From contig NZ_CP040814.1 of NCBI RefSeq assembly GCF_019443965.1, positions 1,798,001-1,862,000 on the forward strand: a stretch of DNA of 64,000 nucleotides, read 5' to 3'. Positions 25,892-34,613 of this stretch are shown piece by piece (the first letter of the stretch is position 1; each line of letters starts with the position of its first letter). This stretch comes from Salinibacterium sp. M195. Its GTDB lineage: Bacteria; Actinomycetota; Actinomycetes; Actinomycetales; Microbacteriaceae. The position numbers and the translations under genes are program-made. The notes beneath the pieces are model-generated. The model ran no database searches and was not told where the DNA came from. It was given only the letters and a program-made list of their open reading frames with translations.

Positions 25892-27454
25892 TTGCGCACA
25901 CAGTTCCGCTACGTAGCGGCCGCGTTCGGACTAACTGCATCGCTGGCACTCGCCGGTTGCGCTGCAGCAGCCCCCGAAGTAAGCGACAGCATCGTTATTG
26001 ACACCGCATTCACGCTCGAGACCAGCGACCCAGGCCGCAACTACGTTCCCACCGGGTACATGGTGTCGAAGGCGCTCTACGAGACGCTCCTCGACTTCGC
26101 AGGCTCTGACGAGTCAACGCCGGTTTCCGGCCTCGCGTCCTTCGAAGCGAATGACGATGCAACGGTCTTCACCTTCACGCTCGAAGATGGTCGCGTCTTC
26201 TCCGATGGCTCAGCGATCACAGCAGACGATGTTGTTTTCTCGCTCAACCGCGTCGCGGGAATGACCGAGAGCAAGGCGAACTTCTTGATGAACGGCATCA
26301 CCGTCACCAAGATCGACGACATGACCGTTGAGCTCAGCACTGAGACCCCGTCGCTCAAGCTCCCGGCTCTCATGACCAACCCGTCGCTCGCCATCCTGAA
26401 CTCGAAGCTCGTCATGGAGAACGGTGGAACGACCGATGACTCGGATGCTGCTGAAGCATTCTTGAATGAGACGTCGGCTGGTTCCGGTCCGTACATCCTC
26501 GACACCGTCAACTTCGAGTCGCAGGTAGTTCTTACCGAAAACGAGAACTACAACGGTGAAGAAGATATCGACTTCACTCGTGTTGTGATCCGCAACGTTT
26601 CCGAGGCCGCCACCCAGAAGATCAACCTTGAGGGCGACGACTCTCAGGTAGCCGTTGACCTCAGCGGTGACCAGGTCGCCAGCTTGAGCGACAGCATCAA
26701 CGTCTTCTCGACTCCGTCGGCACAGACAATCTTCCTGCTAATCAACCAGAGCGAAGAAGTGGGTGGAGTTACCTCCAACCCTGATTTCGCCAACGCGGTC
26801 CGCTACGCCCTCGACTACCCGGCGCTGCTTGAACTTGCTGGTGCAGGATCAGAGCAGGCAACCGGCGTCATCCCGCCGTCGTTCCTCGGCGCGCTGGAGA
26901 ACGGTGTAGACCAGGATCTCGACGTTGCAGCAGCATCGCTCGAGGCATCCGGATACAACGGGGAGAGCATCACGCTCGAATACCCGAATGACTACCCCGT
27001 TGGTGGTGTGAGCTTCACCCCACTGGCTGAGCGCATCCAGTCGCAGCTTGCGGATGCGGGAATCACCATCGAGCTCGCTCCGGCGCCGTTCACGACCCAG
27101 ATCGACAGCTACGTCAACGGAACCGAAGCCTTCAGCATCTGGTTCTGGGGCCCCGACTACGCCGACTCCGCTAACTTCCTGCCATTCTCGGCTGGGCAGA
27201 AGGTTGGACTGCGCGCTGGTTGGACCGCTGAGCAAGACACCGACGTGGTAAACCTTGCGTCGGCGGCAGAGAACTCGACCAGCTTCGAGGAGCGCGAAAC
27301 TGCGTTCAGCAACTTCGCTGAGGCCCTGCAGCAGCGCGGTCCGTTCGTTCCTTTGATCGTTCCCGGCTCGAACATTGCGACTGCTTCGTACATTGAGGGA
27401 GTTGCCTACAACTCCACGTGGACGATGGACATCGCTGAACTGCAAGCTAAGTAG
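25892..27454 (+). CDS. Peptide-type ABC importer, substrate-binding lipoprotein
   Basis: A 520-residue family 5 extracellular binding protein (DppA/OppA type). The start is a TTG at 25892, supported by AAGGAG eight bases ahead and by the signal peptide that follows (MRTQFRYVAAAFGLTASLAL), ending in lipobox LAGC with the lipidated cysteine at about residue 23. The mature protein has the SDPGRNYVPTGYMVSKALYE opening and a FSDGSAITADDVVFSLNR segment, the family signature. Four more genes of the same importer follow. The ligand may be a peptide, but related systems carry other compounds such as nickel or plant metabolites. Confidence 0.92.
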   Translation: MRTQFRYVAAAFGLTASLALAGCAAAAPEVSDSIVIDTAFTLETSDPGRNYVPTGYMVSKALYETLLDFAGSDESTPVSGLASFEANDDATVFTFTLEDGRVFSDGSAITADDVVFSLNRVAGMTESKANFLMNGITVTKIDDMTVELSTETPSLKLPALMTNPSLAILNSKLVMENGGTTDDSDAAEAFLNETSAGSGPYILDTVNFESQVVLTENENYNGEEDIDFTRVVIRNVSEAATQKINLEGDDSQVAVDLSGDQVASLSDSINVFSTPSAQTIFLLINQSEEVGGVTSNPDFANAVRYALDYPALLELAGAGSEQATGVIPPSFLGALENGVDQDLDVAAASLEASGYNGESITLEYPNDYPVGGVSFTPLAERIQSQLADAGITIELAPAPFTTQIDSYVNGTEAFSIWFWGPDYADSANFLPFSAGQKVGLRAGWTAEQDTDVVNLASAAENSTSFEERETAFSNFAEALQQRGPFVPLIVPGSNIATASYIEGVAYNSTWTMDIAELQAK

Positions 27455-27468
27455 AAAGAATCTCTAGC

Positions 27469-28530
27469 GTGGGAAACACACCCCGCGCGACTCGCAGGTA
27501 CTCGGCCAGATCACCTCTGGTCGGGTACCTGCTTCGTCGCCTCGGAACCTCAGTCCTGCTCCTCTTTGGAGTCACTATCGTCACGTTCGCTCTCGCGAAC
27601 CTTGTGCCGGGTGACCCCATTGCGGCCGCGCTCGGTGAAGGGGCGGCGAGCAATCCCGCCACCGTCGAGGCGTATATTCAGGAACGCGGCCTTGATCAGC
27701 CGCTTCCCGTTCAGTACGCCACCTACATCGGTGGTCTGTTCCAGGGCGACATGGGTATTTCGTTGCGTACGACCCAGCCCGTGGCCGACGACCTTGCCAA
27801 GGCAGTTCCGGCCACTGTCGAAATCGCACTGCTCGCCATCATCGTCAGCCTCGGCATCGGTGTTGCTCTCGGCTCGCTTGCGGCCTACCGCCGCGGCAAG
27901 ATCAGCGACCAACTCGTTCGCGTGTTCTCTCTGATCGGCCTCAGCATCCCGACTTTCTGGATGGCGCTGGTTAGCTTCAACTTCTTCTTCCTTCAATTGC
28001 GCATCGCGCCTGGTTCGGGGCGGCTCTCGCCCGCGTTAGCGCCGCCGCCTACCGTGACCGGTTTCTACACGGTGGATTCGCTCCTCGATGGCCAGTGGGT
28101 TACTTTCACGGATGCGCTCGCGCACCTCATGCTTCCCGTTTTCGTTTTGTCGCTCTTCACTATCGGCCTCCTGACGCGATTCGTGCGCACTTCTGTTCTT
28201 GAGGTTCTCGACGCCGACTATGTGCGCGCCGGTCGCGCAAAGGGGCTCAGCGGCCCACGCCTGCTCTTCGGCTACGTGCTGCGCGGAGCTTCGCTGCCAA
28301 TTCTCACGATCGTCGGTCTCGCGTTCGGAACGCTGCTCTCGGGCACAGTGCTTGTGGAAGCAGTATTCGCGTGGCCAGGCCTCGGCAGCTACGCCTATAA
28401 CTCGGCAACCAGCCTCGATCTTCCCGGTGTCATGGGCGTCGGTCTCGTCGTTGGCGTTGTCTACCTGTCTATCAATTTCGCCGTCGACCTTCTTTACGGT
28501 GTACTCGACCCGAGGGTGAGGCTCGCATGA
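27469..28530 (+). CDS. Peptide-type ABC importer, permease 1 (DppB-like)
   Basis: A 353-residue inner-membrane permease with six predicted helices. The N-terminal LLRRLGTSVLLLFGVTIVTF and NLVPGDPIAAALG segments and the cytoplasmic loop DADYVRAGRAKGLSGPRLLF (the EAA loop that docks onto the ATPase) identify the DppB/OppB group. The start is GTG 14 bases after the binding-protein gene; the stop overlaps the next permease start by four bases, as is usual within such operons. Confidence 0.93.
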   Translation: MGNTPRATRRYSARSPLVGYLLRRLGTSVLLLFGVTIVTFALANLVPGDPIAAALGEGAASNPATVEAYIQERGLDQPLPVQYATYIGGLFQGDMGISLRTTQPVADDLAKAVPATVEIALLAIIVSLGIGVALGSLAAYRRGKISDQLVRVFSLIGLSIPTFWMALVSFNFFFLQLRIAPGSGRLSPALAPPPTVTGFYTVDSLLDGQWVTFTDALAHLMLPVFVLSLFTIGLLTRFVRTSVLEVLDADYVRAGRAKGLSGPRLLFGYVLRGASLPILTIVGLAFGTLLSGTVLVEAVFAWPGLGSYAYNSATSLDLPGVMGVGLVVGVVYLSINFAVDLLYGVLDPRVRLA

Positions 28531-29381
28531 GAAAACGTTGGCTAAAGATTCCTGCCGCGTGGATAACTCCGCTCGGTGTCATTGGTGCTGTTATTGCTCT
28601 CGCGTGGGTGGGCATCGCGTTCACGGCGCGGGCGTGGGTTCCTTTTGATCCACTGTCGCAAGACCTGCCACGGCTTCAGGCTCCCGGCATCGACACCCTC
28701 ATGGGAACGGATGCTCTCGGTCGCGACATCTTCTCGCGCTTGATGACCGGCGCTGGCGTCACCATCCCGCTTGCGCTCATGCTCGTGCTCATGTCGCTTG
28801 CCGTCGGCACCCTCATCGGCGCAATCGCCGGCTACTTCGGCAAGTGGGTCGATGAGTTGCTTATGCGTCTCACGGACCTCGTGATGGCGTTCCCCACGGT
28901 TATCCTCGCTATGGTCGTCGCCGCGGCCCTTGGCCCGTCGCTCTTCAACGCGGTAATCGCAGCCTTCGTGGTCTCGTGGCCGCAATATGCGCGAATGACG
29001 CGAAGTATTGTGTTGGGGCTTCGAACCCAGAACTACGTCATGGCAGGTCGCCTGATGGGCTTCTCGCCGTTCAAAACTTTGCGCGTCGACATTGCGCCGA
29101 ACGTGGTTGGCCCGATTCTTGTTCTCGCGAGCCTCGACGTGGGAACAGCAATCCTGTTGCTCTCCGGTCTCTCCTTCCTAGGGCTCGGCGCTCAACCGCC
29201 AACAGCAGAGTGGGGTTCCATGATCTCTGCGGCCATCCAAAACTTCGATAGCTGGTGGATCGGGTTGTTCCCTGGTCTGGCTATTCTCACCGTGGTTATG
29301 GCATTCAACTTCGTTGGCGACTCACTGCGAGACATCTTCGATCCCACTTCACAGGTCTCGCGAGCGGGGGCACGGTCATGA
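28527..29381 (+). CDS. Peptide-type ABC importer, permease 2 (DppC-like)
   Basis: A 284-residue permease partner. The MGTDALGRDIFSRLMTGAGV segment near residue 57 and the EAA loop TQNYVMAGRLMGFSPFKTLR near residue 165 are characteristic of DppC/OppC. It overlaps the DppB-like gene by four bases and its stop overlaps the first ATPase start (ATGA), so all importer parts are translationally coupled. Together the two permeases form the channel. Confidence 0.93.
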   Translation: MRKRWLKIPAAWITPLGVIGAVIALAWVGIAFTARAWVPFDPLSQDLPRLQAPGIDTLMGTDALGRDIFSRLMTGAGVTIPLALMLVLMSLAVGTLIGAIAGYFGKWVDELLMRLTDLVMAFPTVILAMVVAAALGPSLFNAVIAAFVVSWPQYARMTRSIVLGLRTQNYVMAGRLMGFSPFKTLRVDIAPNVVGPILVLASLDVGTAILLLSGLSFLGLGAQPPTAEWGSMISAAIQNFDSWWIGLFPGLAILTVVMAFNFVGDSLRDIFDPTSQVSRAGARS

Positions 29382-30247
29382 TCGACGAAACACCATCAGA
29401 AGTCGCGGATGCCGCAGCTGCCGCCTCAACGCCAGTACTCACGGTCGACGGTCTCACGATCGGCATCGGCTCTCGCAAAAACCTGAAGTCCATCGTTAAG
29501 GGCATCAGCCTCGCACTCACCCCCGGACGTATTCAAGGGCTCGCGGGGGAGTCGGGCTCGGGCAAGACGATCACGTCGCTCGCGATGTTGGGTTTGTTGC
29601 CAAGCAACGCGGTCGTTGGCGGTTCTATCCGTCTGACTGATCCCGAGCGCGGTGACACCGAACTGGTCGGGATGTCGCACCGTCAGCTGAACGAGATTCG
29701 TGGCCGTCGCATCGCGATGATCTTCCAGGATCCCTCGTCGAGCCTGCACCCGCAACTCACAGTAGGTACGCAACTCACTGACCATGTGAAGCGTCATCTG
29801 AAGATGTCGTCAAAGCAAGCGCGGGCGCATGCGATTGTGTTGCTGGACCGGGTTCGCGTTCCGAATCCGGCTGAGGCGCTCACTCGTTATCCGCACCAAT
29901 TTTCGGGCGGGCAACGGCAACGTATCGCCATCGCGATCGCTTTGGCGTGTGACCCGATCGTCTTGTTGGCTGACGAACCCACAACCGCGCTCGACGTGAC
30001 TGTTCAGGCGGGCATCTTGCACTTGCTGCGCGACTTGGCTGATGAGCGCCAGCTCGCGGTTCTGCTCGTTACCCATGATCTTGGTGTCATGAGTGCTATC
30101 GCCGATGACATTGCGGTGATGCGTCACGGTGAAGTCGTCGAGTCGAATGTGCGCCGCGAAATTTTCGCTAACCCGCAGCACGCTTACACGCGTGAGCTGC
30201 TCGCGTCGCTTCCGGGCGCCGCAGGCTTCGAGGAGACAACCGAATGA
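29378..30247 (+). CDS. Peptide-type ABC importer, ATPase 1 (DppD-like)
   Basis: A 289-residue ABC ATPase with Walker A GESGSGKT, Q-loop MIFQDPSSSLHPQLTVG, signature FSGGQRQRIAIAIAL and Walker B IVLLADEPTTALDVT. The true start is the ATG at 29378, which overlaps the permease stop; the frame is open 41 codons further upstream only because it overlaps the permease gene. The signature is slightly unusual in reading IAIAIAL where IARAL is normal. It overlaps the second ATPase gene by four bases. Confidence 0.93.
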   Translation: MIDETPSEVADAAAAASTPVLTVDGLTIGIGSRKNLKSIVKGISLALTPGRIQGLAGESGSGKTITSLAMLGLLPSNAVVGGSIRLTDPERGDTELVGMSHRQLNEIRGRRIAMIFQDPSSSLHPQLTVGTQLTDHVKRHLKMSSKQARAHAIVLLDRVRVPNPAEALTRYPHQFSGGQRQRIAIAIALACDPIVLLADEPTTALDVTVQAGILHLLRDLADERQLAVLLVTHDLGVMSAIADDIAVMRHGEVVESNVRREIFANPQHAYTRELLASLPGAAGFEETTE

Positions 30248-31086
30248 CTGAACTGCTTGAGGTCTCAGACCTCGTCATTGAGTACCACGGCGCTACTGTC
30301 GTTCGTGCTGTCGACGAGGTATCGCTCACGATTGCTCCCGGCGAAGTGCTGGCCCTCGTGGGGGAGAGCGGTTGTGGCAAGTCGAGTCTCGCGCGAGCTG
30401 TCGTCGGCATGGAGAAGCCGCGTGCCGGTTCCGTCACCTATCGGGGTTCAGAAGTTCCTCTGCTGGGTGTTCGTCGCCGTCGCGCGCAGTTCACGTCGAT
30501 CCAAATGGTGTTCCAGGACCCGAACTCGTCGCTCAACCCTCGTATTCGGGTTGGGCAACAGATCGCTGAAGGCATCCGTGCCGCGGTGGAACGCGGCGAC
30601 GAAGGTTCTCAGCCAGAAGAGTGGCTCGAACGCGTCGGGCTTCCCACCGAGATGGTCTCGCGCTACGCGCACGAACTGTCGGGTGGCCAGCGTCAACGCG
30701 TCGCTATCGCGCGCGCTTTGGCTGCACGCCCCGATCTGCTCGTTGCTGACGAACCGATTTCCGCTCTGGATGCCTCGAGTCAGGCGTCTGTCGCTGACAT
30801 GATGCGCAAGCTCGCGCTGGATGCCGGTGCCGGGTTGCTTTTCATCTCGCACGACCTCGCGATCGTGCGTCTAATCGCCGACCGCACTGTGGTGATGTAT
30901 CGCGGAAAGATCGTCGAGTCTGGCGTTTCGGATCGCATCTGGAATGATCCTCTGCATCCATACACGCGCGCGCTGATCTCGGCGATTCCCGAGCCAGACG
31001 GTAAAGGAATTCTCCCCGCAGCCCCGGCGGCGGATGCGCCAGAAGAGTGGCGAAGCGACGTGCCTGCTGCAATCAACCGTTCGTGA
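30244..31086 (+). CDS. Peptide-type ABC importer, ATPase 2 (DppF-like)
   Basis: A 280-residue ABC ATPase with Walker A GESGCGKSS, Q-loop MVFQDPNSSLNPRIRVG, signature LSGGQRQRVAIARAL and Walker B LLVADEPISALDASS, plus the HPYTRALISAIPEPD C-terminus typical of oligopeptide/dipeptide ATPases. It pairs with the preceding ATPase to drive import. Last gene of the five-gene unit; the next gene is on the opposite strand. Confidence 0.93.
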   Translation: MTELLEVSDLVIEYHGATVVRAVDEVSLTIAPGEVLALVGESGCGKSSLARAVVGMEKPRAGSVTYRGSEVPLLGVRRRRAQFTSIQMVFQDPNSSLNPRIRVGQQIAEGIRAAVERGDEGSQPEEWLERVGLPTEMVSRYAHELSGGQRQRVAIARALAARPDLLVADEPISALDASSQASVADMMRKLALDAGAGLLFISHDLAIVRLIADRTVVMYRGKIVESGVSDRIWNDPLHPYTRALISAIPEPDGKGILPAAPAADAPEEWRSDVPAAINRS

Positions 31087-31170
31087 CGGAGGAGTTCTCT
31101 CATCGCTCGCGACCGGGAATCGCGGACGTGTGCTGGTTAACCTGTCGCCCATAGCCGGGCGGCTGAATCG

Positions 31171-32625
31171 TTAGCTACCCAGTGCGAGGTCAGGCGTTCG
31201 CGTGATGCCAAACTCATGCCGAAGCGCCGAACGAGCGGCATAGAACCCGCACAGTCCGTGCACCGCCGGACCAGGCGGAGTTGATGATGAAGCCAAGTAA
31301 ATACCTTTAGCCGGAGTGCGCCACGGATCAGTCGACAGGACGGGCCGGGCGAGGAGCTGCGAAAGATTGACGGCGCCAGCGGAAAAGTCACCCCCGATGT
31401 AGTTGGGGTTGTAGCGCTCCAGTTCCGACGCGGTCATGTGATGCGAACCGATGATCAGGTCGCGGAAGCCAGGGGCAAAACGCTCAATCTGAGTGATAAT
31501 TCGCTCGGTCATGTCAACCGTGGAGCCGCTGGGCACATGGGCGTACGCCCACACGACGTGCTTCCCTGCCGGTGCTCGGCTCGGATCGAGAATGGTGGGC
31601 TGAGATACGAGAACATACGGTGCTTCGGGGTGGATCCCGCGAGCAACTTCACTCTCGGAGTGAGCGATTTCTTCTCGAGTACCGCCAAGATGAACGGTGC
31701 CGGCGTTGCCCACCTCGGGATTGGTCCACGGTATCGGGCCGGAAAGCGCCAGATCTATTTTGGCCGCCGCATTCCCGTACCGGAAATTGCGTAGCGCTTT
31801 TCGGTAACGCGCTGGCAGCTGCTCGCCGGCGATACGGTCGAGTGCGCGAGCGGAAACATCGAGAAGTACCGCTTTCGATGCAGAGAACTGACTGATCGAC
31901 TCCACCTCTGCGCCAGTGGTGATCGTGCCGCCGTGGGCCAACAAATCGGCGGCCATTGCATCAATAATTCCTTGACTGCCTCCGACAGGAACTGCCCAAC
32001 CTCGTGCGTGAGCTTGCGCCCCGAGGAGGAGTCCAGCGCCGGCTGAGGAAGGCCGTGGCATGGGGCTGACCGAGTGTGCGCTGAGGCCAGCGAGCAGTGC
32101 AGGGGCGTGATCTTCACGAAAACGCATGTTCCAGGCTCGCGAGCCCTGCTCGAGCACTCGCATTCCAAAAGCTGCTGCGGCGATGGGGGATCGGGGAATT
32201 CGCAGCAGTTGGTTGCTCGTAAAGTCGGTGACACCGTCGATGCGATCAACGAGGGGTTTCATCAGACGATGCCAAGCCTTGCCATCGCGTCCAAGCGCGT
32301 CTGCGGTGCGGTCAAGGTCTCGGTAGGCGATCCCCGCCTCGCCCCTATCTAGCGGATGGGCGTACGAAATCTCCGGAACAATGAAGTCGAGCCGGTCGGT
32401 GAGCTGAAAGTCTTGGAAGAACGGTGAGGCGAGAGCCATGGGATGTACGGCAGAGCAGATGTCATGCCGAAAGCCGGGGAGGGTGATCTCTGCGGTGCGT
32501 GCGCCCCCGCCAATCGTGTCGTTGCGTTCGACGAGGTGAACGCTGAGTCCCGCTCGAGCCATTGTTACCGCGGCTGCGAGCCCGTTGGGGCCCGCTCCGA
32601 CGACGACAACGTCCGTGTGGGTCAC
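31171..32625 (-). CDS. Phytoene-desaturase-like NAD(P)/FAD oxidoreductase
   Basis: A 484-residue flavoprotein. The dinucleotide fold at the N-terminus reads VVVVGAGPNGLAAAVTMARA followed by VERNDTIGGGARTAEITLPG, placing it with the phytoene desaturase/amine oxidase group; the C-terminal IYLASSSTPPGPAVHGLCG is also conserved. Actinobacterial members of this branch are mostly uncharacterised and are not necessarily carotenoid enzymes; no other carotenoid gene is near. The GTG at 32625 is chosen because the conserved Rossmann strand begins immediately after it and an AAAGG site precedes it; the frame is open 62 codons further upstream. Confidence 0.85.
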   Translation of the reverse strand: MTHTDVVVVGAGPNGLAAAVTMARAGLSVHLVERNDTIGGGARTAEITLPGFRHDICSAVHPMALASPFFQDFQLTDRLDFIVPEISYAHPLDRGEAGIAYRDLDRTADALGRDGKAWHRLMKPLVDRIDGVTDFTSNQLLRIPRSPIAAAAFGMRVLEQGSRAWNMRFREDHAPALLAGLSAHSVSPMPRPSSAGAGLLLGAQAHARGWAVPVGGSQGIIDAMAADLLAHGGTITTGAEVESISQFSASKAVLLDVSARALDRIAGEQLPARYRKALRNFRYGNAAAKIDLALSGPIPWTNPEVGNAGTVHLGGTREEIAHSESEVARGIHPEAPYVLVSQPTILDPSRAPAGKHVVWAYAHVPSGSTVDMTERIITQIERFAPGFRDLIIGSHHMTASELERYNPNYIGGDFSAGAVNLSQLLARPVLSTDPWRTPAKGIYLASSSTPPGPAVHGLCGFYAARSALRHEFGITRTPDLALGS

Positions 32626-32890
32626 TGAGCACCTTTTCTTAGTGGAACGCTTCGAGACTACTAGCTCGGACGATCGCAGGGCTTCGCTTCCAACGCAGTT
32701 CTCGCAACAAGGTTCCCGCGGTAATGGCGCCCCGAGTTTGCAGAAAAGATGCCAAACTGTTGCGCATTCACTGTGTCGTCGGCGATAATGGCCAAAAGCG
32801 GTTCGCCGCACAATTTAATAGCTTGAGTGTCGTCACAGACACCGTTCATGGATCGATGGGGAAGTCGCATCCAAACGGAACGGAGATATC

Positions 32891-33394
32891 GTGACTGCAC
32901 AAAACGCTCGCGGAGTGCTCTACGTGCACTCTGCTCCTCGCGCGCTCTGCCCACATATCGAGTGGGCAGCAGGTCGCGCCCTTGAACGTGCCGTGAACTT
33001 TTCATGGGACGATCAGCCGGTGCTCAAAGGCTCCCAACGTGCCGAGTTCTATTGGGAAGGCCCTCAGGGGTCTGGTGCTGTTCTCGCCTCTGCTCTTCGC
33101 GGTTGGGAACACCTCCGTTTCGAAATCACTGAAGACCCGTCTCCTGGTAGCGATGGCGGCCGCTGGATGCACACGCCCGATTTGGGGATCTTCTTTGCCC
33201 AGACTGACACTGTCGGCAACATGGTGATCCCGGAGGATCGGGTTCGCTACGCCATGGAAATTGCTGGTTCTGACGCGTTCGAGCTTCACCGCGAGCTACG
33301 GTTGGTGCTCGGTCAAGCGTGGGATGACGAACTCGAGTCTTTCCGGCACGCCGGTCAAGATTCCGCCGTTGTGTGGCTCCATAAGGTCGGATAG
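32891..33394 (+). CDS. DUF3145 protein
   Basis: A 167-residue protein matching the actinobacterial DUF3145 family across its length: RGVLYVHSAPRALCPHIEWA at the start, AEFYWEGPQGSG in the middle and DDELESFRHAG near the end. The family is restricted to actinobacteria and has no known function. The start is a GTG with GGAGATATC upstream. A 51-codon frame begins two bases after its stop. Confidence 0.9.
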   Translation: MTAQNARGVLYVHSAPRALCPHIEWAAGRALERAVNFSWDDQPVLKGSQRAEFYWEGPQGSGAVLASALRGWEHLRFEITEDPSPGSDGGRWMHTPDLGIFFAQTDTVGNMVIPEDRVRYAMEIAGSDAFELHRELRLVLGQAWDDELESFRHAGQDSAVVWLHKVG

Positions 33395-33396
33395 CG

Positions 33397-33552
33397 ATGA
33401 TCTCCGAACGCACGTCGGTGTCAGGGGCAATCACTGATACTCGGATTCCGCTCATCGAATGGGACGAGTGCATCGATGTCGTTCTGGACTCCGTTGATTC
33501 GCGGTTCGATGGCGAGTGCACGGCGCATGACGGATGCCGTTCAATCTCCTAA
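33397..33552 (+). CDS. Possible small protein, 51 residues
   Basis: An ATG two bases after the DUF3145 stop opens a 51-codon frame reading MISERTSVSG at the start and GECTAHDGCRSIS at the end, with three cysteines. The tight spacing suggests translational coupling if it is real. I do not recognise the sequence; it may equally be a chance frame. Confidence 0.3.
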   Translation: MISERTSVSGAITDTRIPLIEWDECIDVVLDSVDSRFDGECTAHDGCRSIS

Positions 33553-33713
33553 CCCTTTATCGGAGCGATCCCTTCCGCTGACGGTTCGCTGCGAGCTTGG
33601 CTCTCAGCTAGCATCCAGCAGACTCCCGGCGTAGCGTTGCCTTGTGGCCGGAAGCGTTCGGGCACGGTTGCCACACAGGGCCGTCCCGAGGTCCTCGGAC
33701 TCTGTCCTTCCGG

Positions 33714-33728
33714 CTGAAATAATTTCAG
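33714..33728 (+). promoter_or_regulatory. 15-base perfect palindrome before the SDR gene
   Basis: CTGAAAT-A-ATTTCAG is a 7+1+7 inverted repeat ending seven bases before the GGAAGGA ribosome site of the dehydrogenase gene at 33746. It is AT-rich against its surroundings and in the right place for a repressor operator. No regulator gene is adjacent. Confidence 0.5.
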
Positions 33729-33745
33729 GATTCGGAAGGAACATT

Positions 33746-34483
33746 ATGTCTAGGTTTGACGGAAAAGTAGTTCTCATTAGCGGCGGTGCTCGCGGTATGG
33801 GAGAGTCACACAGCCGAGCGGTCGTGGCGGAGGGTGGCAAAGTCGTCATCACCGACGTGCTTGATGCCGAAGGTCAGACTCTTGCCGATGAACTCGGCGA
33901 GAGTGCGGTCTATATTCACCTCGATGTCACCAAGGAAGAGGAGTGGAATGCGGCAGTGAAGCTGGCCGTTGACACCTTCGGTGGGCTCCACGTGTTGATC
34001 AACAATGCTGGCATTGTGAACTTCGGTACGCTCGACAGCTATACCGAAAGCGACTGGTCTCTCATTATCGGGATCAACCTCACCGGCGCGTTCCTCGGAA
34101 TCAAGGCCGCCACACCCGAGCTGGTCAAAAACGATGCTTCATCAATCGTGAACATCTCCTCGACCGCCGGTATGCAGGGCTACGCTGCTCTGCACGGCTA
34201 CACCGCCTCGAAGTTTGGTCTGCGTGGGCTCACCAAGTCCGTCGCAATGGAGCTCGGTTCGCAGGGTGTTCGGGTCAACTCGGTTCATCCTGGCGGAATC
34301 CGCACCCCCATGACAGACGGGCTGAGTATGGGCGATCCCGGAACGCCGATCAATCGTATTGGTGAGGCGGACGAAGTCACCAAGATGGTGCTTTTCCTTG
34401 CGAGCGACGACGCCAGCTTCTCCACCGGCTCCGAGTTCATCATTGATGGGGGAACCCTCGCCGGCGAAGGCGCAGTCAGCTAA
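33746..34483 (+). CDS. Short-chain dehydrogenase/reductase
   Basis: A 245-residue classical SDR: nucleotide loop GGARGMGESH (13-22), NNAGI near residue 90, catalytic serine in NISSTAG and the YTASK pair around 152-156, then HPGGIRTPMTD. The acidic residue in VVITDVLD suggests NAD rather than NADP. The sequence resembles the hydroxysteroid/cyclopentanol dehydrogenase branch, but the substrate cannot be assigned. The start at 33746 has a GGAAGGA ribosome site; the open frame extends upstream without support. It stands alone between a palindromic site and a long bidirectional terminator. Confidence 0.88.
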   Translation: MSRFDGKVVLISGGARGMGESHSRAVVAEGGKVVITDVLDAEGQTLADELGESAVYIHLDVTKEEEWNAAVKLAVDTFGGLHVLINNAGIVNFGTLDSYTESDWSLIIGINLTGAFLGIKAATPELVKNDASSIVNISSTAGMQGYAALHGYTASKFGLRGLTKSVAMELGSQGVRVNSVHPGGIRTPMTDGLSMGDPGTPINRIGEADEVTKMVLFLASDDASFSTGSEFIIDGGTLAGEGAVS

Positions 34484-34522
34484 CGTCCCACTTTTCCCGG
34501 TGTGTCAGTGACGCTGCCGTGA

Positions 34523-34576
34523 TTAACGAGCTATCGCCCGTCCGATCAATGATCGTGACGGGCGATAGCTCGTTAA
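34523..34576. terminator. Long bidirectional hairpin between the SDR gene and fabF
   Basis: A perfect 20-base inverted repeat (34523-34542 with 34557-34576) whose 14-base interior, CGATCAATGATCGT, is itself a CGATCA/TGATCG inverted repeat, so the whole 54 bases fold into one nearly continuous stem. It lies between the ends of two convergent genes. TTAA rather than a long T-run closes each side, so it may work as a terminator, an RNA-stability stem, or both. Confidence 0.8.
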
Positions 34577-34613
34577 CGCCTCACTCCGCAGGGCGGGTGA
34601 AGCGTGCAAATTG

